Part shown: piece by piece, positions 47,845 through 62,188 of the stretch | How positions within the stretch are numbered: the first letter of the stretch is position 1 | How the letters are laid out: each line of letters begins with the position of its first letter | Assembly: GCA_012103535.1 (NCBI GenBank) | Contig: WLWQ01000001.1 | Coordinates: 558,001 to 622,000, forward strand | Reading direction: 5' to 3' | Length of the DNA: 64,000 nucleotides | DNA from: Pseudomonadales bacterium | GTDB lineage: Bacteria > Pseudomonadota > Gammaproteobacteria > Pseudomonadales > Pseudohongiellaceae | Notes under the pieces: model-generated | Database searches by the model: none | Told to the model about the DNA's origin: nothing | Seen by the model: only the letters and a program-made list of their open reading frames with translations | Program-made: the position numbers and the translations under genes

Positions 47845-48351
47845 TCAGGACACTAATTTGATCACTCCCGCCAGCGCCGCCTCGACCGTGGCCAGTCTTA
47901 CCGCGCGTCGATCCCCGGTGAATTGAAAGCATCGAGCGCTGGCTTTATCCTCCCATTGCCAGGCGATCCATACCGTACCTACCGGTTTTTCCACACTGCC
48001 TCCATCTGGCCCAGCAACACCGCTCACTGCAACGGCTACATTGGCGCGACTATTCTGCAGCGCACCCTGAGTCATCGCTAAGACAGTTTCCTCGCTCACC
48101 GCACCCGGGCCATCAAGCTTAAAATACCCAGCGGGAACCTCAAGCAGGCGCTGTTTTGCCTCGTTGGAATAAGTGACAAAACCGGTATCAAACCAGGCAG
48201 AACTGCCAGCAAGATCGGTTAATGATTGAGCAATCCATCCGCCGGTACAGGATTCGGCCGTGGACATAATTAACTTCTTGGCAATAAAGACTTGTGCGAG
48301 TAGCTGCACCTGCTCGCCAATTGAAGTTTCTGCGGTAGACATACTTTCCAT
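47845..48351 (-). CDS. pncC: Nicotinamide-nucleotide amidase PncC (CinA C-terminal domain)
   Basis: From ATG 48351 the protein has 168 residues; an upstream TTG (48378) could add nine. It is a single CinA C-terminal domain: STAESCTGGWIAQSLTDLAG with the catalytic Ser, SSAWFDTGFVTYSNEAKQRL, AVAVSGVAGPDGGS, KPVGTVWIAW. It hydrolyses nicotinamide mononucleotide to nicotinate mononucleotide and ammonia in NAD recycling. There is no N-terminal CinA domain. Its place beside recA is conserved in this group. It is divergent from mutS across 143 nt. Confidence 0.9.
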   Translation of the reverse strand: MESMSTAETSIGEQVQLLAQVFIAKKLIMSTAESCTGGWIAQSLTDLAGSSAWFDTGFVTYSNEAKQRLLEVPAGYFKLDGPGAVSEETVLAMTQGALQNSRANVAVAVSGVAGPDGGSVEKPVGTVWIAWQWEDKASARCFQFTGDRRAVRLATVEAALAGVIKLVS

Positions 48352-48494
48352 GTTATCGACTACAGTGGAGGAAACCAACTTTGTGGCGATGGAAGTAAGC
48401 GCTAATGATTAGCAGCGAATAAAGTCCAAGTAGAAAGTCAAACCGTGTAGAATCGCCTGCTTGTAAACAAAAATCTTCATTTCAGTTTAAGACC

Positions 48495-51095
48495 TTGGGC
48501 GAAGCGCAAAAACACACACCGATGATGCAGCAATACCTGCGCATCAAGGCAAAAAACCAAGACAACTTATTGTTCTATCGCATGGGAGACTTTTATGAGC
48601 TCTTCTATGACGATGCCAAAGCTGCCGCCGACGTTCTCGATATCACCTTAACCGCCAGAGGCAAGTCTTCCGGCCAGCCTATTCCCATGTGTGGCATTCC
48701 CTTTCACGCCGTAGATAGATATTTAGTTAAGCTGGTGGATGCAGGAATCTCAGTCGCTATCTGCGAACAAATTGGTGATCCAGCGACTAGCAAAGGACCG
48801 GTAGAGAGAGAAGTAGTACGGATTATCACTCCCGGTACCGTAAGTGATGAAGCGCTGCTAGACGAGCGGCGGGATAATTGTCTGCTGTCGATCTGCGGCG
48901 CTGAAATTTCAAAAGGTAAAGATGCAGGGCTGCACTATGGCATTGCATACATGAATATAAGCAGTGGCCGCTTTGTCTTGAGTGAAGTCACTGGCAGTGC
49001 AGCACTCAACACGGAGATCGAAAGAATAAAACCCGCTGAAATTTTAATCAGCGATGACCTTGTGGACGCCGATGCAAAAATTAGTCATCCGGCAATACGT
49101 AAGCGCCCGGTATGGGAATTCGAACTGGATAATTCGAATCGAATTCTTTGTGAGCATTTCAACACGAAAGATCTCAGCGCTTTCGATTGCGACGACATGA
49201 GTGTTGCTGTTCAGGCCGCGGGCTGCTTAATTCAATACGCGCGAGAAACGCAAAAATCTGAATTACCCCATATCCAGGGGATACAGGTAGAACAATTATC
49301 AGACAGCGTTATTCTCGACGCGGCGAGTCGCAGAAACCTGGAAATAGATACGAATTTAGCTGGTGGCAGACAGAACACACTGCTGTCAGTTTTGGATTCA
49401 AGCTCTACTGCAATGGGCAGTCGCCTCCTTACCCGCTGGCTAAATCGACCACTACGGGATAAATCCCGATTGCAAACTAGACAGCAGGTAGTCGGTGGGC
49501 TAATCGAAGATTATCAATTCGAAGCAATTGCAGAGACCTTAAAAAGCATCGGCGATTTAGAACGAATTCTGGCCCGGCTCGGATTGCGCTCAGCACGACC
49601 GAGAGATCTTGCCAAGCTAAGAGACAGTTATGCCTTACTGCCGCAATTGCAAGATCAACTCGGCAACAATTCAGATAAATCAATAACACAACTCGCAGAA
49701 CGGATTTCCACCTTCCCCGAACAAACTGCATTACTACAACGAGCGATCGAAGAAAATCCACCGGTAGTCATTCGTGAAGGTGGCGTTATCGCAGAAGGTT
49801 ACGATGAAGAATTAGATGAACTAAGAAATCTCAGTAGCAATGCCGGACAATATTTGGTCGACCTGGAGGTGAGAGAGAAAGAACGCACCGGACTAAGCAC
49901 CTTAAAAGTCGGTTTTAATCGCGTTCACGGCTATTACATAGAAGTCAGTAAAGGGCAGGCAGAAGCAGAACTTCCTGCCGAATACATTCGTCGCCAGACT
50001 TTAAAAAATGCAGAAAGGTTTATCACTCCGGAACTTAAGGAATTCGAAGACAAAGTACTCAGCGCAAAGAGCAAAGCACTTACTCGGGAAAAAGCGCTTT
50101 ATGAAGAACTGTTAAATTTACTGGCAACAGACTTAGCCCTACTTATAAAAAGTGCTGAAGCAATTGCAGAACTCGATGTACTCAATTGCTTTGCAGATCG
50201 AGCGGTAAACTTAAATTACGTTTTACCAGAATTATCAGCAGAACCTGGAATCGTATTAGAAAATGGTCGCCATCCAGTCGTTGAAACAGTTTTAGACGAA
50301 GACTTTATTGCCAATGATCTCTGTTTGAACGATCAACAAAAAATGCTGATTATTACTGGCCCAAATATGGGTGGTAAATCTACTTATATGCGGCAAACCG
50401 CACTTATTGTGCTGCTGGCTTTGTGTGGTAGTTATGTTCCTGCGTCGGCGGCAACAATTGGCCCAATCGACAGAATTTTTACTCGAATCGGATCTTCCGA
50501 TGATCTCGCCGGGGGCCGCTCAACCTTCATGGTTGAAATGACGGAAACGGCAAACATTCTTCACAATGCGACACCGAACAGTCTGGTGTTAATGGATGAG
50601 ATTGGCAGGGGCACCAGTACCTTTGATGGCCTATCCCTCGCCTGGGCAGCAGCGGTTTATATCGCCGAACGCTTATCTGCTTATACGCTTTTTGCCACCC
50701 ACTATTTTGAACTAACCAGCCTGCCTGAGAGCTATCAAACCATCATTAATGTACATCTCGATGCTATCGAGCATGAGAATGGAATCGTCTTCTTGCACGC
50801 CGTTAAATCCGGTCCGGCGAGCCAGAGTTATGGTTTACAGGTCGCTCAATTAGCGGGAATTCCAGCTTCAGTTATCGATAAAGCTCGCGATAAATTAGGA
50901 CAGCTGGAGACGGACGCAGGAACGGCTCCTGCCGTACCAACTGAACAGGTAAAGACAAAGTCCCCCAACCAGGGAGAACTGTTCGGCGCGGCTCCACACC
51001 CGGCAGTAGAGTTTTTGGAAAAGCTTAACCCTGACGAGATTACCGCGAAGGAAGCCCTGTCCATACTCTATGAATTGAAGAATAAAACGAAATAA
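48495..51095 (+). CDS. mutS: DNA mismatch repair protein MutS
   Basis: The 866-residue protein starts at TTG (48495), eight residues before the family-conserved [13 protein letters not shown]. Domains are in order: mismatch-binding domain I with the FYE motif in RMGDFYELF, connector and lever domains, clamp, and the ATPase with Walker [20 protein letters not shown], ending near [20 protein letters not shown]. It recognises mismatches and starts repair with MutL. There is a short C-terminal tail for tetramer formation. Length is as expected (853 aa in E. coli). Confidence 0.97.
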   Translation: MGEAQKHTPMMQQYLRIKAKNQDNLLFYRMGDFYELFYDDAKAAADVLDITLTARGKSSGQPIPMCGIPFHAVDRYLVKLVDAGISVAICEQIGDPATSKGPVEREVVRIITPGTVSDEALLDERRDNCLLSICGAEISKGKDAGLHYGIAYMNISSGRFVLSEVTGSAALNTEIERIKPAEILISDDLVDADAKISHPAIRKRPVWEFELDNSNRILCEHFNTKDLSAFDCDDMSVAVQAAGCLIQYARETQKSELPHIQGIQVEQLSDSVILDAASRRNLEIDTNLAGGRQNTLLSVLDSSSTAMGSRLLTRWLNRPLRDKSRLQTRQQVVGGLIEDYQFEAIAETLKSIGDLERILARLGLRSARPRDLAKLRDSYALLPQLQDQLGNNSDKSITQLAERISTFPEQTALLQRAIEENPPVVIREGGVIAEGYDEELDELRNLSSNAGQYLVDLEVREKERTGLSTLKVGFNRVHGYYIEVSKGQAEAELPAEYIRRQTLKNAERFITPELKEFEDKVLSAKSKALTREKALYEELLNLLATDLALLIKSAEAIAELDVLNCFADRAVNLNYVLPELSAEPGIVLENGRHPVVETVLDEDFIANDLCLNDQQKMLIITGPNMGGKSTYMRQTALIVLLALCGSYVPASAATIGPIDRIFTRIGSSDDLAGGRSTFMVEMTETANILHNATPNSLVLMDEIGRGTSTFDGLSLAWAAAVYIAERLSAYTLFATHYFELTSLPESYQTIINVHLDAIEHENGIVFLHAVKSGPASQSYGLQVAQLAGIPASVIDKARDKLGQLETDAGTAPAVPTEQVKTKSPNQGELFGAAPHPAVEFLEKLNPDEITAKEALSILYELKNKTK

Positions 51096-51201
51096 GCGGC
51101 GAATTTGTGCCCTTCTAGCTTGAGAAAAGTAAGGGAAAAGCTGGTAGAATGCCTGCCGTTTCGCAGAGATCGCTTAGCGTTAAAGAACGTACGGAGAAGA
51201 A

Positions 51202-51525
51202 ATGACTTTTGTAGTTGGTGAAAATTGCATTCGTTGCAAGCATACAGACTGTGTTGAGGTTTGCCCGGTAGATTGTTTCTACGAGGGGCCTAATTTTCTC
51301 GTCATACACCCGGATGAGTGTATCGATTGCGCATTGTGTGAACCAGAATGCCCTGTAGATGCTATTTATGCAGAAGACGAATTACCGGAAGACCAGCAGA
51401 AATTCCTACCATTGAATACTGAGCTCGCGGAAAACTGGCCCAATATCACCGAGAAGAAAGATCCTCTACCCGATGCCGAAGAGTGGACGGATAAACCTGA
51501 CAAATTACAGTATCTAGAACGCTAG
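51202..51525 (+). CDS. fdxA: Seven-iron ferredoxin FdxA
   Basis: The 107-residue protein begins [20 protein letters not shown] and has the two cysteine clusters [18 protein letters not shown] and [12 protein letters not shown] that bind a [3Fe-4S] and a [4Fe-4S] cluster, as in Azotobacter ferredoxin I. It is a low-potential electron carrier. Its place between mutS and rpoS is typical of Pseudomonas-like genomes. It ends in a strong T-tailed hairpin shared with the convergent rpoS gene. Confidence 0.95.
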   Translation: MTFVVGENCIRCKHTDCVEVCPVDCFYEGPNFLVIHPDECIDCALCEPECPVDAIYAEDELPEDQQKFLPLNTELAENWPNITEKKDPLPDAEEWTDKPDKLQYLER

Positions 51526-51540
51526 AGACAAAAATATAAA

Positions 51541-51566
51541 CCGCTGCCAATGGCAGCGGTTTTTTT
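51541..51566. terminator. Rho-independent terminator between fdxA and rpoS
   Basis: CCGCTGCC (51541-51548) and GGCAGCGG (51552-51559) form an 8-bp stem with a 3-nt loop, followed by TTTTTTT (51560-51566). On the other strand the stem is preceded by A-rich sequence, so it also can serve rpoS. Confidence 0.92.
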
Positions 51567-51582
51567 ATGCAAATAATTCGAG

Positions 51583-52581
51583 CTAACCTAGAACATTGTC
51601 CGCGGTCAGGCCCTGGTTCTCCATGATTTCTCTAAGTCGAGCCAGTCCTTCTACTTGAATTTGCCGAACTCTTTCACGGGTCAATCCAATTTCTCGACCG
51701 ACATCTTCCAGCGTACCAATTGGATGTCCGCGCAATCCAAAACGCCGCGTTAGTACTTCACGATGTTTGACCGAGAGATCATCCAACCATTGGTCCATGC
51801 TCTTCAACAAATCTGATTCCTGCAACACCGAACAGGGATCGGATTCATTATGGTCAGCAACCGTTTCGAGGATGGATCTTTCCGACTCCACACTCATGGG
51901 CGTATCCACTGAACTGATGCGCTCATTTAGCGTCATCATCTTTTTCACGTCCTCTACCGGACGATCGAGTAAGTCGGCGATTTCCTGATGAGTTGGTTCA
52001 TGGTCGAGTTTTTGTGAAAGCTCGCGCGCCGCGCGCAAGTAAACATTCAATTCTTTAACCACATGAATTGGCAGACGAATAGTTCTGGTTTGATTCATGA
52101 TGGCTCTTTCGATGTTCTGTCGAATCCACCAGGTAGCGTAAGTAGAAAATCGAAAGCCTTTTTCCGGATCGAATTTTTCTACTGCTCTTATAAGTCCGAG
52201 ATTACCTTCTTCGATAAGATCTAATAATGACAATCCACGGTTAACATAACGACGAGAAATTTTAACGACGAGTCGTAAGTTACTTTCGATCATTCGCTTA
52301 CGGCTCGCTTCATCACCTTTCAAGGCTTTGCGTGCGAAATAAACTTCTTCTTCGGCTGTTAACAGTGGCGAGTAGCCAATCTCATTGAGATACAATCTGG
52401 TTGCATCGAGATTTAAATTATTTTCAGATTCTGCGGAAGCAGCGGTGCTGTATTCGTCCCAATTTTTTGGGGAAGCAACTGGACTGCGTGCAGCTAAATC
52501 AAATGATTGCTTATTTGAACTCTTACTCGAAGCCTTCTTAGGTTTTCCGGAAAGCATAGCATCTATATCAAACGTTTCCAT
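51583..52581 (-). CDS. rpoS: RNA polymerase sigma factor RpoS
   Basis: The 332-residue protein has region 1.2 ([20 protein letters not shown]), region 2 ([20 protein letters not shown] and [20 protein letters not shown]), region 3 and region 4 with [20 protein letters not shown]. The [17 protein letters not shown] stretch is typical of RpoS. It directs stationary-phase and stress transcription. Its neighbour upstream is nlpD, inside which the main rpoS promoter lies in related bacteria; 271 nt separate the two. Confidence 0.96.
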   Translation of the reverse strand: METFDIDAMLSGKPKKASSKSSNKQSFDLAARSPVASPKNWDEYSTAASAESENNLNLDATRLYLNEIGYSPLLTAEEEVYFARKALKGDEASRKRMIESNLRLVVKISRRYVNRGLSLLDLIEEGNLGLIRAVEKFDPEKGFRFSTYATWWIRQNIERAIMNQTRTIRLPIHVVKELNVYLRAARELSQKLDHEPTHQEIADLLDRPVEDVKKMMTLNERISSVDTPMSVESERSILETVADHNESDPCSVLQESDLLKSMDQWLDDLSVKHREVLTRRFGLRGHPIGTLEDVGREIGLTRERVRQIQVEGLARLREIMENQGLTADNVLG

Positions 52582-52852
52582 GTTGTACTCTCCCTGTGGA
52601 GTTCTATCCTAACGTCCTGTTAGTTTTTCTAAATGAAAACTACTCTCATAACTCTTTGAGGTCTCAAATCGCGTCGTAATATTCCATTCACTACTATCTG
52701 TAACGACTGCTGCTAGTCGAAAATTTAAGAAGTTTTTGTTCTTAAAATTTTTTGTTTAATTAAAAGGAAAAAAGTAGGGCAAAATGTTTCTGGGCAAGAA
52801 ACTCTAACTCATTGAATATATTAAAGTTAAAGCGGAATAAAAAACGAAAGAT

Positions 52853-53785
52853 TTATCGCCTGGGAAGTAATCCGGCGGGATCAACGGACTGGCCATCGAC
52901 ACGAATTTCGAAATGGAGCATGGCTACTCCATTTGAATTTTGACCAATTTCAGCAATTTTTTCCCCCGCCGTTACCTTCGATCCCTCACCAACCAGCATT
53001 GCACTATTATGGGCATAGGCACTTAAATATTTGTCGCTGTGACGAATGATTATTAAATTTCCGCTTCCTTGTACCCCTCTTCCTGAATAAACCACGTCGC
53101 CGCCACTCGCCGCAAAAACTGGTTCACCCATTTGACCACCGATATCAATTCCCTTGCTTACGTCTGCCTGAAATCCTCTAACGATTCTGCCTTGATGTGG
53201 CCAGTGCCACTCCGGTTCTCGATTCGAACCAATCGTTTGACGAATTAATCCGCCGACATTCCCTAAGCTGCCCTGGGATCGCGCTACGGAATTATTGTTA
53301 ACCGCAGTTCCTAATTGACTGTTGCGTTCAGTTTGATTGTCCACTACCCGGCTTACATCCAGATTAATATCCTGGTCGATAAAAATAGTGTAAGGAGGAT
53401 TTAAACCATTAGCTCTTGCCAGCGCGCGAAAATCTAAATGATATTGGAAGGCGATAGACATTAAATTATCACCGGCACGGACTCGATGGGTTTGCCCTGG
53501 AGAAATATTTGAAGCCGAGGAAACTGCTGCGCTTACATTCGGTTCTGCTGTCGTAGTAGTACGCCGACGAATCGGTTGATTTAGTTCGGAATTGACAATT
53601 GTCGGCCGACTTTCCCGTACGCGATAACTGCCACTAGGCGTATCACTGCTGACGATTATCGGCGCATTGATTACCTGGCGCTCGCCCTGCTCAGATACAG
53701 GCGCCTGATAATTATTACCGCATCCCAACAAGATCATGCCGGTGCAGCAAAGTATGATCGATTTTCCCATTACTATTGGCTTCAT
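52853..53785 (-). CDS. nlpD: Peptidoglycan hydrolase activator NlpD (lipoprotein, LysM and M23 domains)
   Basis: The 310-residue protein has a lipobox in ILLGCG, so it is a lipoprotein. A LysM domain (HRVRAGDNLMSIAFQYHLDF) is followed by a linker and an M23/LytM domain (GRIVRGFQADVSKGIDIGGQ, GNLIIIRHSDKYLSAYAH, HFEIRVDGQSVDPAGLL). The first metal-site His of active M23 enzymes is replaced here (GIDIGG instead of GIDI.. with a following H), and NlpD is known as a non-catalytic activator of amidases at the division site. It lies in the usual place upstream of rpoS. Confidence 0.92.
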   Translation of the reverse strand: MKPIVMGKSIILCCTGMILLGCGNNYQAPVSEQGERQVINAPIIVSSDTPSGSYRVRESRPTIVNSELNQPIRRRTTTTAEPNVSAAVSSASNISPGQTHRVRAGDNLMSIAFQYHLDFRALARANGLNPPYTIFIDQDINLDVSRVVDNQTERNSQLGTAVNNNSVARSQGSLGNVGGLIRQTIGSNREPEWHWPHQGRIVRGFQADVSKGIDIGGQMGEPVFAASGGDVVYSGRGVQGSGNLIIIRHSDKYLSAYAHNSAMLVGEGSKVTAGEKIAEIGQNSNGVAMLHFEIRVDGQSVDPAGLLPRR

Positions 53786-53804
53786 GTTTTCATTTCTTCA
53801 TTCA

Positions 53805-54779
53805 TTAGACGCTACCAGCAGCGTTTTTGTTAAACAATGAATGCAGTAAAGTAACCGCCGCTACCCCTCCTATAAATGCAACGATGGATAGCATTAGCCA
53901 AGGGGAATTTCCGGTTATCTCTGTATAGTTTAACGGCCAGATATTCGAGCTTTGTAATGGATGTTGATCGCCGGCGCTATCTGTATAGAGGCTGACTACC
54001 TGCTTCCACGGCCACAGCACGTAAATAGAGCCCAATAGCATGCCGGTAATGGCCGCAAAACTGATCTCATGGTAATGCTTCAAGAGCCAGGCCAGTACCC
54101 GAGAAAATGCTAACAATCCAAGCAGACATCCTGCAACGAAGACGGCAATGTAGAGGAATTCGAATTCCACCAAAGCCGTAAGCATAAATTGGTAGATGCC
54201 CAGTAATAGCAAGATGAAGGCGCCGGAGAGCCCGGGCAGGATCATTGCGCATATCCCTATCGCCCCACAAATAAATATGTAGACCAAATTCACTTCGGCC
54301 ACTCGCGGTTCCAGGCCACCTATTAATACTGATAGGGCTGCGCCAATGATCAGCGCCGGCCAGATTGAGAATTTGTCTAATTTGAATTCAGACTTTAGTA
54401 TCCAGGTCGAAGCCAATACCAGACCAATGAAAAAAGCCATCAATGGCTCAGGGTAGCTATCCAATAAATAGAGAACCGTATTTGCAGAGATCAGCAATCC
54501 GGTCAATGCACCGAGTGCAACGATGAGTAAGAAATTACCGTCGACGTGTTGCCAGGATTTTGCGGGCTGATTCGAGATTAAAAGTTTCAATGCTTCGAGA
54601 TCAATCGATCGAATTGCAAAGATTAGCCGCTCATAGATATTGGTAATGACGGCAATAGTTCCACCGGAAACTCCAGGCATGGAATCTCCCAATCCCATAG
54701 CGATTCCCTTAAGGAATAAAACCAGGCCTTCCAAATTAAGAACGGATTTATTGCCTGAAGCCTGGGATTTTTCAGCCAT
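53805..54779 (-). CDS. DUF368 membrane protein (PopT-type polyprenyl-phosphate transporter)
   Basis: The 324-residue protein has eight or more membrane segments. The signature LKGIAMGLGDSMPGVSGGTI stands near the N-terminus and a related repeat, AIGICAMILPGLSGAFILLL, in the middle, as in the DUF368 family. DUF368 (PopT) proteins have been described as undecaprenyl-phosphate translocases that return the carrier lipid across the membrane. This would connect it to peptidoglycan, LPS and the polysaccharide locus. It lies between pcm and nlpD and is seven bases after pcm's neighbour on the same strand. Confidence 0.85.
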   Translation of the reverse strand: MAEKSQASGNKSVLNLEGLVLFLKGIAMGLGDSMPGVSGGTIAVITNIYERLIFAIRSIDLEALKLLISNQPAKSWQHVDGNFLLIVALGALTGLLISANTVLYLLDSYPEPLMAFFIGLVLASTWILKSEFKLDKFSIWPALIIGAALSVLIGGLEPRVAEVNLVYIFICGAIGICAMILPGLSGAFILLLLGIYQFMLTALVEFEFLYIAVFVAGCLLGLLAFSRVLAWLLKHYHEISFAAITGMLLGSIYVLWPWKQVVSLYTDSAGDQHPLQSSNIWPLNYTEITGNSPWLMLSIVAFIGGVAAVTLLHSLFNKNAAGSV

Positions 54780-54786
54780 GTCGAAT

Positions 54787-55455
54787 TTAGTGTTGTAGTT
54801 GACCCATTAACAGCGGAACAAAACGAACAGCATCTAAGAGAGTTTCAGAAAACTCATCATCGTTTCTCGTAACTAATTTGAGTTCCTGTCGATCATCACC
54901 ACCTACAGGAATAACCAAACGACCGCCCTCAGGATTTAGCTGCTGCAATAACTCGTTCGGTATTTGTTGCGGTGCAGCGGTTGTTATGATCGCATCGAAT
55001 GGTGCTTTCTGCTCCCAACCCAGACTGCCGTCGTCGTGTTTATATTCAATATTGCGTAAGCGCAAAGTCTTGAGGTTTTTCTTGGCCCTGTCTAACAAGG
55101 GCTTGATACGTTCTATGGTGTAAACTTTCTTTGCTAATTGAGCGATGATTGCCGTCTGATATCCACAGCCCGTTCCAATTTCCAAAACGGAATCCATCGG
55201 TCCTGATGTCACCATGGCTTCGGTCATGCGCGCCACTATATAAGGTTGAGAAATGGTTTGGTTGTGACCAATAGGAAGGGCTACGTCTTCATAAGCGCGA
55301 TGAGCGAGAGCCTCATCGAGAAATATATGTCTTGGCGTGGAACGAATCACGTCCAGCACTTCCATACTGCTAATACCCTGATCCATCAATCGCCCCAACA
55401 AGCGTTCTCGTGTGCGCTGGGAAGTCATGCCTATACCACTCAAATTTTGCTTCAC
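54787..55455 (-). CDS. pcm: Protein-L-isoaspartate O-methyltransferase
   Basis: The 222-residue protein contains [39 protein letters not shown] and the SAM motif [19 protein letters not shown], all family signatures. The enzyme methylates L-isoaspartyl residues in aged proteins to start repair. It usually follows surE, which overlaps or abuts it, but here truD lies 39 nt upstream and surE is absent. Confidence 0.95.
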   Translation of the reverse strand: MKQNLSGIGMTSQRTRERLLGRLMDQGISSMEVLDVIRSTPRHIFLDEALAHRAYEDVALPIGHNQTISQPYIVARMTEAMVTSGPMDSVLEIGTGCGYQTAIIAQLAKKVYTIERIKPLLDRAKKNLKTLRLRNIEYKHDDGSLGWEQKAPFDAIITTAAPQQIPNELLQQLNPEGGRLVIPVGGDDRQELKLVTRNDDEFSETLLDAVRFVPLLMGQLQH

Positions 55456-55494
55456 TTATTCCTTCACCTTTTTTTTCCTATTCTCATTCCCATC

Positions 55495-56586
55495 TCATTC
55501 CGTAATACAGATTTCACGCAGTAGACTGGTGGCATAAGCACCACGTCGTAGTGCAAATTCTAGCTTTAGGGTTCGGTCATCGAGCCATGACCAGTCTATT
55601 TTTTCTGCCGTAAATCTTAGCGGTCGGCGCGAGGCCTTTGCTCCCAAATTGCCCAGCGACTCGATGATGACAGAGAATTCTTCAAGTACCGCATCTTCCA
55701 TATCGGCAGCTTCTGCGCTGCTTATATACCTATCTTTTGGGTCTATCGCACCGGGTAAGGGTCCGGTGATGTGAATATCAAATGTTCGCAAGCGCTCCGC
55801 CAAGGAATCCGTCCATCCTGCTTGATCAACAACAAAATTCCGATCGGTTCCATTTAGATTAAGCACATCCCCACTCAGGTATTTATTCCAGTTATTTTTA
55901 CTAATTCTTTCCGACAACAACTGATTAAATAAATAGGCACGAGCGGCTGAAATCACCATGCTGCGTTTAAATCGTTTTTTACTTTTGCTGCTATGACTGT
56001 CCGTTGCTTCCTGTATTACCTCACTGAGTTGGTGCAGATTACTAAGCTCTCTGCCAAATCTTTGTTGTCCAAAATAATTTGGAATGCCGAACTCGGTGAT
56101 TCGTGCAAGATTTGTCTCAAACTCTTCTTTATTGCCACTGCACTCTCTTAAGGTAATTTCGAAATGGTTTAGTTTATGGCTCCCAATTTTTAGTTTCCGA
56201 CTGTTGCGCTGCGTCGAGACTATCTGCAAATTATCTTTCTCAAAATTGGAAAGCAACGAAGTATTATTCGATTCCAAGGGGACGCTAAACCACTGTGTAC
56301 ATTCTCCACGCCTATCTTTCATTCCCGCATACCCAACTGCGGCAACTTTTTGTTGAGTACTGGAAGCCAATTTTTTTGCGACTTCTATCGTCGATAAATT
56401 TGTTTTTTTAACTTGCAAATACAAATGCTCGCCGCTTCCGGTAAGTTCGAATCCCAGATCCTCTGTGACCGTAAAATCGGAAAATTTCTGTTTTAGTTTG
56501 GCGCTCACCGATGGCGGCACGGTAAGGTAGGTAAGGCTCTCCAATCCTTTCCAATTCGATTCAAGCTGAACAGCCTTATTTAGCAT
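55495..56586 (-). CDS. truD: tRNA pseudouridine(13) synthase TruD
   Basis: The 363-residue protein has KFSDFTVTEDLGFELTGSGE, the catalytic Asp in VGYAGMKDRRGECTQWFSV, and NYFGQQRFG at the start of the TRUD insert domain, then KRSMVISAARAYLFNQLLSE. It modifies U13 in tRNA-Glu. The start overlaps the end of ispF by 11 nt, so the two are translated together. Normal family length. Confidence 0.95.
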   Translation of the reverse strand: MLNKAVQLESNWKGLESLTYLTVPPSVSAKLKQKFSDFTVTEDLGFELTGSGEHLYLQVKKTNLSTIEVAKKLASSTQQKVAAVGYAGMKDRRGECTQWFSVPLESNNTSLLSNFEKDNLQIVSTQRNSRKLKIGSHKLNHFEITLRECSGNKEEFETNLARITEFGIPNYFGQQRFGRELSNLHQLSEVIQEATDSHSSKSKKRFKRSMVISAARAYLFNQLLSERISKNNWNKYLSGDVLNLNGTDRNFVVDQAGWTDSLAERLRTFDIHITGPLPGAIDPKDRYISSAEAADMEDAVLEEFSVIIESLGNLGAKASRRPLRFTAEKIDWSWLDDRTLKLEFALRRGAYATSLLREICITE

Positions 56587-57079
56587 GGGCTTCCATCAGA
56601 ATGACGGCGTGACAAGCAATACCTTCTTCCCGGCCAATATAACCCAGGCGCTCGGTGGTGGTGGCTTTCAAATTTACTCGATCCGAATCCAGACTCAATA
56701 ATGCGCAGAGATTCGCAGCCATCTCCTGGCGATATTCAGCCAATCTTGGAACCTGTGCAATTACGGTTACATCGAGTGAAATGATGCGCATCTGTTTCTT
56801 ATCAGCAATTTGTAAGACTTGCTCTAAGAATTGAGAACTATCAGCATCAGCATATTCTTCGTCTGTATCAGGAAAGTGTTGACCGATATCGCCCGCTGCG
56901 CAGGCACCCAGAATCCCATCGCAAACTGCATGCAGAATCACGTCACCATCGGAATGGGCGACTAGAGAATACTCTTCAGGAAGTTGAACACCAGCAAGTT
57001 TCAGCGGCTTGTCAGCTTGATAGGACTCGGCGTATCGATGCACATCGATACCATGCCCTATTCTCAATAAATCATTCAC
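56576..57079 (-). CDS. ispF: 2-C-methyl-D-erythritol 2,4-cyclodiphosphate synthase
   Basis: The 167-residue protein begins MNDLLRIGHGIDVHRYAESY with the zinc-binding DxH (Asp12, His14), and has SLVAHSDGDVILHAVCDGIL with the third zinc ligand and KATTTERLGYIGREEGIACH. It makes the cyclodiphosphate in the MEP isoprenoid pathway. It overlaps ispD by one base and truD by 11 nt. Confidence 0.97.
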   Translation of the reverse strand: MNDLLRIGHGIDVHRYAESYQADKPLKLAGVQLPEEYSLVAHSDGDVILHAVCDGILGACAAGDIGQHFPDTDEEYADADSSQFLEQVLQIADKKQMRIISLDVTVIAQVPRLAEYRQEMAANLCALLSLDSDRVNLKATTTERLGYIGREEGIACHAVILMEAHAK

Positions 57080-57771
57080 TATTCACTGTCTCCGGCTGTT
57101 AAAAAATACTCTGCGTACTGTAAATCTGACTCATGGGTAATTTTTATGTTGGACTTGTGGCCTGGAATTACTTTCGGTTGCAAGCCTAGTGCTTCAACCG
57201 CACTTGCTTCATCAGTAACTGCTAGATTTTCTGCTATGGCGTGACAAAGGGCTTTGTGCAATAGATCAAAGCGGAACATCTGAGGGGTCAAGGCAAACCA
57301 AAGGTCGCCTCGATCCACTGTACTAAGCACAGCGCTTTCATCATTCACTCGTTTCACGGTGCTATCGATTGGTGCACCCAATAATCCACCAACATCATCG
57401 CCTTGCAGACTTTCAATCAAGCGCGCTATGTCTTCATTTTGGACGCAGGGTCTAACTGCATCATGCACCAGAATCCAATCATCCGGGCTGGCCCGATCTG
57501 CCAGGGAGTTAAGACCATTTAGTACTGAATTGAATCTTTCTTCCCCGCCTTCAACTGTTGAGACGCGCGCATTACTGTAGTCAAGATTCACCCAATACTC
57601 ATCTTGCGGATGCAGTACTACCACCAGATGTTCAATGTCCGGATTGCCTAACAATCGATTGATGGAATGCAAGAGTACAGGAGTACCACAGAGAGAATGA
57701 TACTGTTTGGGTGTACTCGATCCCATGCGGCGACCGATGCCAGCGGCTGGCAAAATAGCCCAAATTTTCAT
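57079..57771 (-). CDS. ispD: 2-C-methyl-D-erythritol 4-phosphate cytidylyltransferase
   Basis: The 230-residue protein has the nucleotide-binding loop LPAAGIGRRMGSSTPKQYHS, VLHPQDEYW, WILVHDAVRPCVQNEDIARL and a late GHKSNIKITHESDLQYAE. It transfers CMP to methylerythritol phosphate in the MEP pathway. It is one base upstream-overlapping with ispF, the next pathway neighbour, and follows ftsB after 64 nt. Confidence 0.97.
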   Translation of the reverse strand: MKIWAILPAAGIGRRMGSSTPKQYHSLCGTPVLLHSINRLLGNPDIEHLVVVLHPQDEYWVNLDYSNARVSTVEGGEERFNSVLNGLNSLADRASPDDWILVHDAVRPCVQNEDIARLIESLQGDDVGGLLGAPIDSTVKRVNDESAVLSTVDRGDLWFALTPQMFRFDLLHKALCHAIAENLAVTDEASAVEALGLQPKVIPGHKSNIKITHESDLQYAEYFLTAGDSE

Positions 57772-57835
57772 ATTGAATTCAACTCTAATCCACTTGGTGA
57801 CTGCAGATTAGTTGTTACTAGCTATAAGATTTAAT

Positions 57836-58105
57836 TTAATCGACGAGTAAATAGAAGGTTTCCCCTTCCTCAATCATGCCCAACTCAGACCTGGCTCTTT
57901 CTTCTACGGCTTCCAGCCCGGTTTTTAGATCGACCACTTCAATTTCTAACAGACGATTACGTTCTTCCAGTTCTGAATTACTCTGACGCTGTGCCTCGAG
58001 TTCCGTCTGCAACATATTTAGTGCCCGCACACTGCCGTCTCCAAGCCACAATTGAAATTGGAGAATAAGAAAAACAATGATCAAGAAACCGTATAAGATT
58101 TTCAT
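57836..58105 (-). CDS. ftsB: Cell division protein FtsB
   Basis: The 89-residue protein has a short cytoplasmic tip, one membrane helix (LYGFLIIVFLILQFQLWLG), then a periplasmic coiled-coil (LNMLQTELEAQRQSNSELEE and on) and a C-terminal ELGMIEEGETFYLLVD typical of FtsB. It forms the FtsQLB complex that activates septal peptidoglycan synthesis. It lies ten bases after eno, as in related genomes. Confidence 0.93.
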   Translation of the reverse strand: MKILYGFLIIVFLILQFQLWLGDGSVRALNMLQTELEAQRQSNSELEERNRLLEIEVVDLKTGLEAVEERARSELGMIEEGETFYLLVD

Positions 58106-58115
58106 ATCAACTGAT

Positions 58116-59423
<1,308 letters not shown>

Positions 59424-59452
59424 TTAAAGAGACAAAAATAAAATGGTGTGGA

Positions 59453-60301
<849 letters not shown>

Positions 60302-60323
60302 TCAATTTGGTTGCAGAATAGTC

Positions 60324-62033
<1,710 letters not shown>

Positions 62034-62188
62034 TTAATGCGAGTCAGCTAGGCACTAACTCTTGCAGATGGAGTTACAGCTTACCAGAAGGGGCTTTCAA
62101 CCACAATGTGAACCTCTGCCAAGCGCAATCTAATCTTCTGAATTAGAAGGAATACGTTCAGGTAACTAAAGTGAAAATCCCCAGAGAC

